A stretch of DNA of 64,000 nt. It comes from Rhodobacteraceae bacterium UBA6213 (lineage in GTDB: Bacteria > Pseudomonadota > Alphaproteobacteria > Rhodobacterales > Rhodobacteraceae). Location of the stretch: assembly GCA_002421605.1 (NCBI GenBank), contig DISJ01000020.1:380653-444652 (forward strand), written 5' to 3'. The position numbers were made by a program, and so were the translations under genes. Every line of letters starts with the position of its first letter. Position 1 is the stretch's first letter. Shown in pieces: positions 16,884 to 25,366 of this stretch. The notes under the pieces are model-generated. The model made no database searches and had not been told where the DNA came from. It was given only the letters and a program-made list of their open reading frames with translations.

Positions 16884-17582
16884 ATGATGTTCAAACTTTT
16901 GCCCCTGCTTGCGCTTGTCGTCTACGGCTTTGCGATGTGGCGCTTTTCGGCGTGGAAACTGGCACGCGAGCTAGATGCCCGCTCGCGCCCACTGCGGGAT
17001 GCGCGCCTTGCACCTGTTCTGGGGCGGCTTGCAAAGGCAATCGGCGTGGCACGGATTCCCGTGCATGTTTACGAGATTGACCCGATCAACGGGCTTGCAG
17101 CCCCCGATGGGCGCGTGTTTCTGACCCGAGGCTTCGTGAACGCACTCGATCGCGGACAAGTTACGCCCGAGGAATTGGGCGCGGTTGTGGCGCATGAGTT
17201 GGGGCACGTGGCGCTTGGCCATTCGCGCCGCCGGATGATCGACTTTACCGGGCAAAACGCGCTGCGCATGGTGCTGGCCACCGTGCTTGGCCGTTTTCTG
17301 CCCGGCATCGGGGTCTGGGTTGCCAACCTTGCCGCCTCCGCACTTGCCGCGCGCCTTTCGCGGCAGGACGAATATGAGGCTGATGCGTGGGCATCGGCGC
17401 TGTTGGTCAAGGCAGGCATCGGCACCGCGCCGCAAAAGGCGCTGTTCACACGGCTCGACCGGCTGACCGGCGCACCCGGCGCCAGCACCCCGGCATGGAT
17501 ACTTTCACACCCGAAATCGCCCGACCGCATCGCTGCAATCGAGGCGCTTGAGGCGCGTTGGCGGCGCGCGCCCCGCGACTGA
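16884..17582 (+). CDS. M48-family zinc metalloprotease
   Basis: 232 residues. A hydrophobic N-terminus (KLLPLLALVVYGFAMWRF) is a signal anchor. The zinc site HELGH (in VVAHELGHVALGHSRRRM) and a later glutamate in the QDEYEADAWA segment complete the HExxH...ExD gluzincin pattern of Ste24/HtpX/BepA-type peptidases. A single further hydrophobic stretch (ALRMVLATVLGRFLPGIGVWVANLAASALAA split over two parts) suggests membrane association. The Ser/Pro-rich end (SHPKSPDRIAAIEAL) is the usual M48 tail. It lies in an envelope-related gene run; probably envelope quality control. Confidence 0.9.
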   Translation: MMFKLLPLLALVVYGFAMWRFSAWKLARELDARSRPLRDARLAPVLGRLAKAIGVARIPVHVYEIDPINGLAAPDGRVFLTRGFVNALDRGQVTPEELGAVVAHELGHVALGHSRRRMIDFTGQNALRMVLATVLGRFLPGIGVWVANLAASALAARLSRQDEYEADAWASALLVKAGIGTAPQKALFTRLDRLTGAPGASTPAWILSHPKSPDRIAAIEALEARWRRAPRD

Positions 17583-17670
17583 TCACCGCGCCACCCGCAC
17601 ACCGGCACGACAGGCTACCCCAACCCAGAGGTTTGCGTTAGCGTGCCGCCTAGCGAAGGGTGAGGGTGCG

Positions 17671-18897
17671 ATGGCCAGTCTTTTTACGCCAGAGGTCAGG
17701 CGGCGGCGGGTTTTTTACATTCCCGGTTACGACCCGATCCATCCGCGCCGCTACCGCGAGCTTTACCGCAAGGAAGGCGCGGCACAGGCTGCAATTTCGG
17801 GCTACGCGCTGGCGCTGGCACCCAAGCACGCAGGCGGTCCGTTCGGCTGGCACGCCAGCACAACCATCGCGGGCAATACCAGCGAGGCCGATTTTGAGGT
17901 GCTGGTCTGGTCCGACATCGTTGCGGGCTCGATGGGTCAATCGATACCTGCGACTTATCTGCAACTGCTGCGCACGACCTGGACCTATATCGCTTCTGGC
18001 TCGCTCTGGCGGCTGATGCAGCTGCGTAAGGGGCCGATGATTGCCGCACTTTACCCGATATTCGCGCTTTTGGCGCAGTTGGCGGCGGCGCTTGCGGTGG
18101 GGCTTCTGGTCGGCTGGGTTGTGGCGCTGCTGCTGCCTTCGGGTGTGATCGCCAACCTGCTCTGGCTTGGCATCGCAGCTTTGATCGGCGCGCTGATCCT
18201 GATCCGATTTCGCAAGCTGGACGGGCGCTTTTTTGCCTATTACCTGATGCACGATTACGCCCATACTGCGCAATTCGCCGGGGCCTACCCGCCCGACCTT
18301 GAGGCGCGGTTGACCGATTTTGGCACCCGCATCGCCGCCGCGCTGCAAGACGACTGGGACGAGGTGCTGGTAGTTGGCCATTCTTCGGGCGCACATCTGG
18401 CGGTGTCAATTTTGGCCGATCTGATCCGCGCCGGGAAGGTGGCGCAGGACGGCCCGGCGCTGGCGCTGCTGACGCTTGGGCAGGTGGTGCCAATGGTTTC
18501 GTTTCTGCCGCGCGCGCAACGCCTGCGCGCCGATCTTGCCTATCTTTCATCGCGCGACGAGTTGACTTGGGTTGATGTCACGGCACCCGGCGATGGTTGC
18601 GCCTTTGCGCTCTGCGACCCGGTTTCGGTCACCGGGGTTGCCCCGCCCACCAAACGCTGGCCATTGGTGCTGTCTGCGGCATTTACCAAGACCCTGTCGC
18701 CCGAACGTTGGAAAGAACTACGTTGGCGCTTTTTTCGCCTGCACTTTCAGTATCTTTCGGCATTTGACCGGCCCGGTGATTACGACTATTTTCAGATCAC
18801 TGCGGGCCCACAGACATTGCAAACGCGCTTCGCCGGGCGCGAGCCTTCGGGTAGCCGTATTGAGCGGGCCGTGAACAGGTATGTCGACATAACATGA
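17671..18897 (+). CDS. Membrane protein with alpha/beta-hydrolase-like domain
   Basis: 408 residues from ATG 17671, preceded by GAGGGTGCG; the longer frame to 17548 overlaps the protease gene. The N-terminal part begins RRRRVFYIPGYDPIHPRRY, a hydrolase-like first strand. Two or three hydrophobic helices follow in the middle (about 125-185: LYPIFALLAQLAAALAVGLL, WVVALLLPSGVIANLLWLGI). The C-terminal part has a nucleophile-elbow motif VVGHSSGAHLAV (G-H-S-S-G), so a serine hydrolase or an inactive relative is likely. It overlaps the P450 gene by 4 bases, which suggests they act on the same compound. I do not recognise a named family. Confidence 0.75.
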   Translation: MASLFTPEVRRRRVFYIPGYDPIHPRRYRELYRKEGAAQAAISGYALALAPKHAGGPFGWHASTTIAGNTSEADFEVLVWSDIVAGSMGQSIPATYLQLLRTTWTYIASGSLWRLMQLRKGPMIAALYPIFALLAQLAAALAVGLLVGWVVALLLPSGVIANLLWLGIAALIGALILIRFRKLDGRFFAYYLMHDYAHTAQFAGAYPPDLEARLTDFGTRIAAALQDDWDEVLVVGHSSGAHLAVSILADLIRAGKVAQDGPALALLTLGQVVPMVSFLPRAQRLRADLAYLSSRDELTWVDVTAPGDGCAFALCDPVSVTGVAPPTKRWPLVLSAAFTKTLSPERWKELRWRFFRLHFQYLSAFDRPGDYDYFQITAGPQTLQTRFAGREPSGSRIERAVNRYVDIT

Positions 18898-20267
18898 CCG
18901 AATTACCCCTGCCGCCCAAGCCCAAGCCGCGCCCCGACAAGGTATCACTGCTGCGCTATCTGCAGCTATTTCGCCGCGATATCCTTTCGGCGCAACCCGC
19001 GAGGCTCTACCGCGCTTGGATGGCCGAGTTTCGCACGCCGTTCTTTCATTCTTACATGTGCAATGACCCGGAACTCGTTGATCTTGTTCTGCAAAAGCGT
19101 CCAAAGGATTTTCCAAAATCGAACCGCATCCGCGAAGGGTTGGCACCCTTGCTGGGCAATTCGGTGTTTGTCACCAATGGCCCGGTGTGGGAACGCCAGC
19201 GCCGCATCATCGACCCCGCGTTCGAAGGCGGACGGCTGCGCGACACCTTTCCGGCGATGTGGGATGCGGGCGTATCGTGTGTTGAGCGGCTGCGCCTGCG
19301 CGCCGACGGTGAGCCAATCGAGATCGAGGCCGAAACCAGCCATGCCGCGGCCGATGTGATTTTTCGCACGCTGTTTTCCATCCCCATTGAAAATGCTGTG
19401 GCGGGTGCAGCGTTTTCCGAGTTTCGCACGCATCAAAAGGCGCAACCGATCGTCAACCTTGGGGCGCTGCTGCCTTTGCCAAAATGGATGCCGCGATTTC
19501 ATTCGCGCAAGGCGCGCCGCACCGCCGCCTCGATCCGCGCCCTGATCACCGAGTTGACCACGGCGCGGATGGACGCAATCAATGCGGGCACTGCCCCCGA
19601 TGACCTTGCCACCAAAATCATGACAGCGGCCGACCCGGTGACGGGAGACAAGTTCGATACCGGCGAAATGGTCGATCAGGTCGCGATCTTCTTTCTGGCA
19701 GGGCACGAAACCTCGGCATCCGCACTGGCGTGGTCGCTTTACCTCATCGCGCTGTACCCCGAGTGGCAAGACCGACTTGCCGCCGAAGCAGACGCCGTGA
19801 TCGGCCCCGAAATCCCCTATTTCTCGATCATCAACCGGCTGAAACAGGCGCGCGCGGTGTTTCGTGAAACGATGCGGCTCTATCCGCCGGTACCGATGAT
19901 GGTGCGCGAGGCGCGCTGCCCCGAACAGTTCCGCGACCGCGCCGTGCCCAAGGGTGCGCAAGTGGTGATCTCGCCATGGCACCTGCACCGCCACGAGCGG
20001 CTTTGGGAACGACCAGACGAGTTCGACCCCGACCGTTTTGGCACGCCAAACGGCAAAGCTTGCCTTCGCTCGGCCTATATCCCGTTTTCAACGGGCCAGC
20101 GCGTCTGCCCCGGTGCGGCTTTTGCGATGGCCGAGGGGCCGATGATGCTGGCCATGATCGCCCGCGCCTTCCGCATTGCCCCGGTTGCGGGGCGCGAGGC
20201 CGTGCCGGTGGCGCATCTGACAGTGCGCGGTAAAGACGGGATCTGGCTTTCCCTGACGCCGCGATAG
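18894..20267 (+). CDS. Cytochrome P450
   Basis: 457 residues, soluble, no membrane anchor. Key P450 elements are all visible: I-helix AGHETS (about 269-274), K-helix ExxR in FRETMRLYPP, the perf region, and the heme-ligand loop FSTGQRVCPGAA with the cysteine at about 405. It is a monooxygenase; the closest bacterial pattern by eye is the CYP102/CYP4-like fatty-acid or alkane group rather than CYP101, but the substrate cannot be assigned. No ferredoxin or reductase gene is adjacent, so electrons must come from elsewhere. It is the last gene of its operon, coupled to the membrane hydrolase-like gene, and faces the M32 peptidase. Confidence 0.93.
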   Translation: MTELPLPPKPKPRPDKVSLLRYLQLFRRDILSAQPARLYRAWMAEFRTPFFHSYMCNDPELVDLVLQKRPKDFPKSNRIREGLAPLLGNSVFVTNGPVWERQRRIIDPAFEGGRLRDTFPAMWDAGVSCVERLRLRADGEPIEIEAETSHAAADVIFRTLFSIPIENAVAGAAFSEFRTHQKAQPIVNLGALLPLPKWMPRFHSRKARRTAASIRALITELTTARMDAINAGTAPDDLATKIMTAADPVTGDKFDTGEMVDQVAIFFLAGHETSASALAWSLYLIALYPEWQDRLAAEADAVIGPEIPYFSIINRLKQARAVFRETMRLYPPVPMMVREARCPEQFRDRAVPKGAQVVISPWHLHRHERLWERPDEFDPDRFGTPNGKACLRSAYIPFSTGQRVCPGAAFAMAEGPMMLAMIARAFRIAPVAGREAVPVAHLTVRGKDGIWLSLTPR

Positions 20268-20282
20268 GCGGCGGAAGGCATC

Positions 20283-20302
20283 GGGGGGCGCAAGCGCCCC
20301 CC
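20283..20302. terminator. Strong hairpin between convergent genes
   Basis: GGGGGGCG (20283-20290) pairs with CGCCCCCC (20295-20302) around a CAAG loop, 15 bases after the P450 stop and 8 before the M32 stop. It is symmetrical, so it probably serves both strands; there is no long T-run on either side. Confidence 0.7.
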
Positions 20303-20310
20303 GGCTTGGT

Positions 20311-21792
20311 TCAAAGCGCGTAAAGCCCGCGGAACTTACCTTCGAGATAGTCGAGCAGGGGCGCCTCGCTCGGGGCATGGCCGCAGGCGCGGGCAATGAT
20401 CTCGGTTGGGGGCAGCAAGCTGCCGTGGCGCTGCACGTTCTCGCGCAACCAGGCGGTTGCAGGGCGCGCGCTGCCTTCGGCAAGGCTTGCATCAAGGTCC
20501 GGCAACGCTTGGCGCATCGCCTGATTGAGGCACCCTGCATAGACGTTGCCAAGGCTGTAGGTGGCAAAATAGCCGATCGCCCCGACCGACCAGTGCACAT
20601 CCTGCAACACCCCATGCGCCGGTTTATCAACGGCAAAGCCGAAATCTGCCAAGAAGCGCGCATTCCACGCCTCTTCAAGGTCTTCGACCGCAAGCGTGCC
20701 CGCGATCATCGCGCGTTCCAGATCGAACCGCAGCATGACGTGCAGGTTATATTGCAACTCGTCCGCCTCGGTGCGGATGTAGCCGGGGCGCACGGCATTG
20801 ACGGCGGCGTAAAAGGCATCGGCATCGGCAAGCCCGATGTCGCCAAATTGCGTCTGCATCTGGGTGAACAGCCAGCCTGTAAAAGCGCGGCTGCGGCCAA
20901 GCTGGTTTTCGTAGATCCTGCTTTGGCTTTCGTGCACACCCATCGACACGCCATGCCCAAGCGGGGTGAAATGATGCGCCGCGTCGATGGCCAGTTCGTA
21001 GCTTGAATGGCCAACCTCGTGGATCGTGGAATAAAGACAATTGAAGGGCTCGGTTTCAACCACGCGGGTGGTGATGCGCGAATCGTTGACGCCACCCGAA
21101 GAGAACGGGTGCACCGCCAGATCAAGCCGACCGCGCGTCCAATCATAGCCAAAGGCGGTAGCGGCGCGGCGCGCTAGCGCCAGTTGCCCATCTGCATCAA
21201 AGCTGCGCGACAGCGCTTTGGGCGTGGGTGCCCCCAGCACCGCCTCGCGCAGCGCCACAAGCCGCGGGCGCATGGCACCGAACATCGCGGCTAAACTGGC
21301 CGCACTCGCGCCCGGCTCGTAACCGTCGATCAATGCGTCATAGGTATCGCCTCCACCCACGCCCGCCGCAGCCATCGCCTCGCCTTCTTCGCGCCGCAAC
21401 GCCACGACGCGCTTCAGCGTTGGCAGAAAATGCGCCACGTCGTTCGTGGCCCGCGCCTCTGCCCAAATGCCCTGCGCAAGGCTGGTGGTGCGCGCGATTT
21501 CTTCGGCAAGGGTCGCAGGGACCGCGGCGTTGCGCAAAAGCGCATGCCGGATCAGCGCAATCGCGCGCACGCCTGCGGCATCAGGCGCCTCGGCACCGTC
21601 CAGCCAATCGGCCAGCCGCGGGTCGGTGCGCCGCGCGTGCAGCACCCCCTCCATCGCCGCCATTTCCTCGGACCGCTGCTCGGTCGCGCCGCGCGGCATT
21701 ACGGTTTCTTGGTCCCAGCCAAGCCTTTCGGCCACCAGCGATAGCGCCTCGGTTGTATGCTGAAATTCCATAAGGTCTTCAAATGCGGTCAT
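20311..21792 (-). CDS. M32 carboxypeptidase
   Basis: 493 residues, the standard length of carboxypeptidase Taq-type enzymes. These cytoplasmic zinc metallopeptidases remove C-terminal residues from peptides. The zinc motif HEVGH is at about 258-262 (TIHEVGHSSYE), the family glutamate follows in the MGVHESQSRIYEN segment, and the N-terminal helical region (LMEFQHTTEALSLVAERLGWDQETVMP) is characteristic. The ATG overlaps the ctaA stop by 4 bases (21789-21792), so it is read with the upstream heme A synthase gene even though the functions are unrelated. Confidence 0.93.
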   Translation of the reverse strand: MTAFEDLMEFQHTTEALSLVAERLGWDQETVMPRGATEQRSEEMAAMEGVLHARRTDPRLADWLDGAEAPDAAGVRAIALIRHALLRNAAVPATLAEEIARTTSLAQGIWAEARATNDVAHFLPTLKRVVALRREEGEAMAAAGVGGGDTYDALIDGYEPGASAASLAAMFGAMRPRLVALREAVLGAPTPKALSRSFDADGQLALARRAATAFGYDWTRGRLDLAVHPFSSGGVNDSRITTRVVETEPFNCLYSTIHEVGHSSYELAIDAAHHFTPLGHGVSMGVHESQSRIYENQLGRSRAFTGWLFTQMQTQFGDIGLADADAFYAAVNAVRPGYIRTEADELQYNLHVMLRFDLERAMIAGTLAVEDLEEAWNARFLADFGFAVDKPAHGVLQDVHWSVGAIGYFATYSLGNVYAGCLNQAMRQALPDLDASLAEGSARPATAWLRENVQRHGSLLPPTEIIARACGHAPSEAPLLDYLEGKFRGLYAL

Positions 21793-22937
21793 TTTGTTCC
21801 TCTGATAGATTGGGAGAGCGGCGCACGCGCGCGATCACGCGCCCGCAAGATCAGCACCCAAAGCAGCACCGCCCCGAGTTGATGGGTAATGCCAAGCGAC
21901 AACGGGGCAGCGTAAAGCGCTGTGTAAATGCCAAGCGTCGCCTGCGCGAGGCCAACAAGCGCCGCCCCCGCAAAAGCCGCACGCACCGAGGCATTGGCCG
22001 AGACGCGCGCCCGCCACCAGCCAAAGGCCAAGGCGGCAAGCAGCAGATAGCCCATCAAGCGGTGCAAAAACTGCACAAGGCCCGGGTTTTCAAAAAACGC
22101 GCGCCAAGCCGCACCGTCACCCGCCACCACAAAAGCGTCCGCCGGAAAGAAGCTGCCGTTCATCAAGGGCCACGTAGGAAAGCCGCGCCCTGCATCAATG
22201 CCCGCAACCAGTGCACCCAGAATCACTTGCAGAAAGACGAGGCCCGCAACCCAAGTGCCAAGCCGCACCAGCCGCGCTTCCTGCGCCCGGCGCGCCAGCA
22301 TCTGCGCTGCGGCACTGCGCGACAGCGCCAGCATCTGCACCGCGATCAGCCCCAGAATGGCAAAGCCAAGCCCAAGATGCGTGGCCAGCCGATAAGAGGC
22401 GACATCAACCGCATCGCCCGTCAGCCCAGAGGCGACCATCCACCAACCGATGGCGCCCTGCAGCCCGCCAAGCACCCCCAGTACCAGAAGCCGCGACTTC
22501 CACCCCGGCGGAATCCGCCCCGCCGCCCAAAAACCTACATACCCCAGCGCCCAGACAAGTCCGATCAGACGGCCAAGCTGTCGGTGGCTCCATTCCCACC
22601 AAAAGATGCTTTGGAACGACTCAAGGCTCATGCCCGCGTTTTGCAGCCGGTATTCGGGGCTTTGCTGATAGGCGGCGAATTCGCGCGCCCAGGCAGCCTC
22701 GCCCATCGGCGGCAAGGCACCGGAAAGCGGCTTCCATTCGGTGATCGAAAGGCCGGAATCGGTCAGCCGTGTCAAGCCGCCGACCGCGATCATCGCCAGC
22801 ACCAGCACGAACAACAGCCCAAGCCATGCCCGGATTGCGCGTCGTGCACCGGGGGGATCGCGTTCGATCAACCCCGATATTGGCGCGGGCGGCTTGATGC
22901 CGCCCGCTTCTTCAAAAATCTTGCGCTTTTCGGCCAT
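21789..22937 (-). CDS. ctaA: Heme A synthase CtaA
   Basis: 382 residues, inner-membrane enzyme that hydroxylates the C8 methyl of heme O to give heme A for aa3-type cytochrome oxidase. About eight hydrophobic helices in two four-helix halves, with the expected histidines: GGLTRLTDSGLSITEWKP followed by WWEWSHRQLGRLIG in the first half, and QFLHRLMGYLL plus ITHQLGAVLLW in the second. The length and the absence of an extracytoplasmic cysteine pair in the first loop fit the alphaproteobacterial type. A PCu(A)C copper chaperone gene lies 91 bases upstream on the same strand, so cofactor delivery for cytochrome c oxidase is grouped here. Confidence 0.95.
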   Translation of the reverse strand: MAEKRKIFEEAGGIKPPAPISGLIERDPPGARRAIRAWLGLLFVLVLAMIAVGGLTRLTDSGLSITEWKPLSGALPPMGEAAWAREFAAYQQSPEYRLQNAGMSLESFQSIFWWEWSHRQLGRLIGLVWALGYVGFWAAGRIPPGWKSRLLVLGVLGGLQGAIGWWMVASGLTGDAVDVASYRLATHLGLGFAILGLIAVQMLALSRSAAAQMLARRAQEARLVRLGTWVAGLVFLQVILGALVAGIDAGRGFPTWPLMNGSFFPADAFVVAGDGAAWRAFFENPGLVQFLHRLMGYLLLAALAFGWWRARVSANASVRAAFAGAALVGLAQATLGIYTALYAAPLSLGITHQLGAVLLWVLILRARDRARAPLSQSIRGTK

Positions 22938-23028
22938 GTTGCCCTCCGCCTGCGGCGGCGAGACTATGACCGTGGCGCGAGGGCTTCAAGTGCGGCGCGC
23001 GCAAATTGCGCAACGGCGGGTGTGCGCC

Positions 23029-23493
23029 TCAGTGTGACATCGCCGGTGCGTTGGGATCAAACGGCATCACCTCGAACTCAACCACGATGTCGCCGGCATT
23101 TTTAAAGCTAAGCGTCATTGGCACCTTCTCGCCCACTTTCAACTCTCCGGTCAGCATCATCAGCATGATATGCGCGCCGCCCGGCGCAAAGCTGACGGTT
23201 TCGCCCACGGCAAGTGGGACGGGTGGCAATTCATACATCCGCGCAATGCCGTCGGCACCAAATTCGGTGTTGTGCAACGCCGCCATCATGGCGATGCTGG
23301 TTTCAACCGCATCGAAACGATCTGCGGTGGTGCCTTCGTTGGCAACCGACAGATAGGCTGCGCCCGACATCGCGCCCGGTGCGGGTGCGGTAATGTAGGG
23401 GTGCATGATATGGATGCCGTTGACAACCATGTCCTGGGCAAGCGCCGGACTGGCCATAAACAGCGCTACGGCGAGGGTCAGCAGGCGTTTCAT
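23029..23493 (-). CDS. PCu(A)C copper chaperone (DUF461)
   Basis: 154 residues with a signal peptide (MKRLLTLAVALFMASPALA, cleavage before QD). The mature protein is the PCu(A)C beta-barrel that delivers Cu(I) to the CuA site of cytochrome oxidase, in the periplasm. Likely copper ligands are visible: Met in APGAMSGAAYLSV, an early HIMHPY segment, and GAHIMLMML near the end (H-x-M pattern). It is followed by ctaA and preceded by trmJ on the same strand, which suggests an oxidase-maturation group (inference). Confidence 0.9.
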   Translation of the reverse strand: MKRLLTLAVALFMASPALAQDMVVNGIHIMHPYITAPAPGAMSGAAYLSVANEGTTADRFDAVETSIAMMAALHNTEFGADGIARMYELPPVPLAVGETVSFAPGGAHIMLMMLTGELKVGEKVPMTLSFKNAGDIVVEFEVMPFDPNAPAMSH

Positions 23494-23586
23494 TCTTTAT
23501 TCCTTTTTTGAGAGTGCCGACGCAAGCTACCCGAGACCCGCGATCAGGCAAGTTAAATGAAAAGCCTCACGCGATTGTGCGTCGCC

Positions 23587-24309
23587 TCAACCACGCCCAC
23601 GCAGCAGTTGGCGCAACATGCCGTGCAGGGTTTGCACCTCGGCGCGGGTCAGGGTCAGGCGTGCCCACATGGCGCGCAGGTTAAGCTTCATACGCGCAGC
23701 TTTGTTCTCGGGGAAAAAGAACCCCGCAGCCTCCAGCTCAGCCTCATAATGATCGCCCAGCCGTGCCACCGCCTCGCCATCAGCCATATCGCCAGGGCCT
23801 TGCACGGCGGCTTGCCCGTTATCACCGCGCCCCCACTCATAGGCCATCAACAGCGCGGCCTGCCCAAGGTTCAGTGAATAAAACGCCGGGTTTACGGGAA
23901 TTGTGATGATCGCGCTGGCACGGGCAACATCGTCATTTTCCAACCCCGCGCGTTCGGCCCCAAACAGCACCGCCACCCGCGCCCCACCCGCAATCAGCGC
24001 CCGCGCATGGGCCATTGCGGCCTCGGGGGTGAACACGGGCTTTGCCAGTTCTCGACCCCGCGCGGTGGTGGCAAAGATATAGTCGCAATCGGCCATCGCC
24101 CCCGCCAGATCGGGGAACACCCCTGCGTGGTCAAGCACCTGCGATGCAGCCCCCGAGGCCATCGCCACGGCGCGCGGATTGGGCCAACCGTCGCGCGGAT
24201 TGACCAGCCGCATCCTGTGCAAACCGAAGTTGAGCATCGCCCGCGCCGCCGCGCCGATGTTCTCGCCCATCTGCGGGCGCACGAGAATGAAGACGGGTTG
24301 ATCGGTCAT
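23587..24309 (-). CDS. trmJ: tRNA 2'-O-methyltransferase TrmJ
   Basis: 240 residues from ATG 24309, chosen because GGAAA lies five bases upstream; ATG 24321 is also in frame. It is a SPOUT-fold enzyme that methylates the 2'-OH of nucleotide 32 in the anticodon loop of tRNAs. Visible SpoU motifs: FILVRPQMGENIGAAARAM, NFGLHRMRLVNPRDGW, AVLFGAERAGLENDDV and IPVNPAFYSLNLGQAALLMAYEW, the last two forming the trefoil-knot SAM site. The C-terminal helical extension (LRAMWARLTLTRAEVQTLHGMLRQL) is typical. It diverges from the TfoX-domain gene. Confidence 0.92.
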   Translation of the reverse strand: MTDQPVFILVRPQMGENIGAAARAMLNFGLHRMRLVNPRDGWPNPRAVAMASGAASQVLDHAGVFPDLAGAMADCDYIFATTARGRELAKPVFTPEAAMAHARALIAGGARVAVLFGAERAGLENDDVARASAIITIPVNPAFYSLNLGQAALLMAYEWGRGDNGQAAVQGPGDMADGEAVARLGDHYEAELEAAGFFFPENKAARMKLNLRAMWARLTLTRAEVQTLHGMLRQLLRGRG

Positions 24310-24372
24310 CTTGCTTTCCAAAATCTGCGCGCCTGATACGCTGAGCGGGCCGCACTGACAAGGAGATGCCCG

Positions 24373-24711
24373 ATGGCGCTGGATCCCGGCCTGTTGGAAT
24401 TGATGCGCGAAGACCTTGGCGATACCCCCGGTATTCGCGAGAAAAAGATGTTCGGAGGTGTTTGCTTTATGCTCGACGGCAACATGGTCTGCGGCATCGC
24501 CGGCGAAGGGCTGATGTACCGCGTCGGCAAGGCGGCCTATGGCGAGGCGCTAACGCTGCCTGCGGTGCACGAACTCAGCTTTACCGGGCGCCCGATGGGC
24601 GGCATGGTCGAACTGGCACCCAAAGACGCCGAAGACACTGTGCGCACACGACTCTTGGCAATGTCACTTGCCCATGCGCGGGGCCTTCCACCCAAGCGCC
24701 CAAAGAGTTAG
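24373..24711 (+). CDS. TfoX N-terminal-domain protein
   Basis: 112 residues, starting at ATG 24373 with GGAGATGCCCG just upstream. MREDLGDTPGIREKKMFGGVCFMLDGNMVCGI and the later TGRPMGGMVEL match the TfoX/Sxy N-terminal domain. The C-terminal DNA-binding-like half of E. coli Sxy is absent, as in most alphaproteobacterial members. Sxy acts with CRP in competence regulation, but a short single-domain protein like this has no assigned role. It is followed after 30 bases by the ThiE-like gene. Confidence 0.8.
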   Translation: MALDPGLLELMREDLGDTPGIREKKMFGGVCFMLDGNMVCGIAGEGLMYRVGKAAYGEALTLPAVHELSFTGRPMGGMVELAPKDAEDTVRTRLLAMSLAHARGLPPKRPKS

Positions 24712-24741
24712 GAAGCCTGCACCCGTAGCCGAGGAAACAGC

Positions 24742-25362
24742 ATGGCCGCCCAAGACAGTCCGCAGATCTACCTTGTCACGCCCCCGGCGTTTGAACTGGA
24801 AACCTTTGTGCCCCGCCTCGCCGCGGTGCTGGATGCGGTTGATATTGCCTGCCTGCGCCTCGCATTGGCCGGGCGCGATGAAGATGCGATCGCGCGCGCC
24901 GCCGATGCCTGCCGCATGGTGGCACACGAACGCGATGTGGCAATCGTGATTGCCGATCATCTGCATCTGGTCGAAAGCCACGGGCTTGACGGCGTGCATC
25001 TGATGGATGCCGCGCGCACGGTGCGCACGGCGCGCAAAGACCTTGGCGCGGATGCCATTGTTGGCAGCTGGTGCGGTGCCTCAAAACACGCGGGCATGTC
25101 AGCCGCCGAGGCGGGGGCCGACTATGTCTGCTTTGGCCCGCTGGGGCAAAGCGCGCTATTCAACGGTGCCGTGGCGGAGCGCGAGATGTTTGCCTGGTGG
25201 TCTGAGGTGATTGAGGTGCCGGTGGTGGCCGAAGGCGCGCTGACCCTGGAACTGGTGGCCGACTTTGCCCCCGTCACCGACTTTTTTGCCTTTGGCGATG
25301 AAATCTGGACCAGCCCTGACCCGGTCGCGGCACTCAAGGCGATGGTCGCGGCGATGGCCTGA
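24742..25362 (+). CDS. ThiE-like protein, active-site residues degenerate
   Basis: 206 residues, TIM-barrel type. Overall order follows thiamine-phosphate synthase: an opening IYLVTPP strand, an ADHLHLVESHGLDGVHLMD block, VGSWCGASKHAGMSAAEAGADYVCFGPLGQS in place of the usual iG.S.H..eea..A...gaDYvgfGp, and a C-terminal VPVVAEGALTLE strand. However, the Q-x-R-x-K pyrophosphate motif is CLRLALAG here, the N-D pair before the next helix is A-D, and the H-L-G-Q-x-D loop reads H-L-M-D-A-A. I would therefore not call it thiE without test; it may be a paralogue with another phosphate substrate. It meets tgt tail-to-tail. Confidence 0.7.
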   Translation: MAAQDSPQIYLVTPPAFELETFVPRLAAVLDAVDIACLRLALAGRDEDAIARAADACRMVAHERDVAIVIADHLHLVESHGLDGVHLMDAARTVRTARKDLGADAIVGSWCGASKHAGMSAAEAGADYVCFGPLGQSALFNGAVAEREMFAWWSEVIEVPVVAEGALTLELVADFAPVTDFFAFGDEIWTSPDPVAALKAMVAAMA

Positions 25363-25366
25363 GCGC

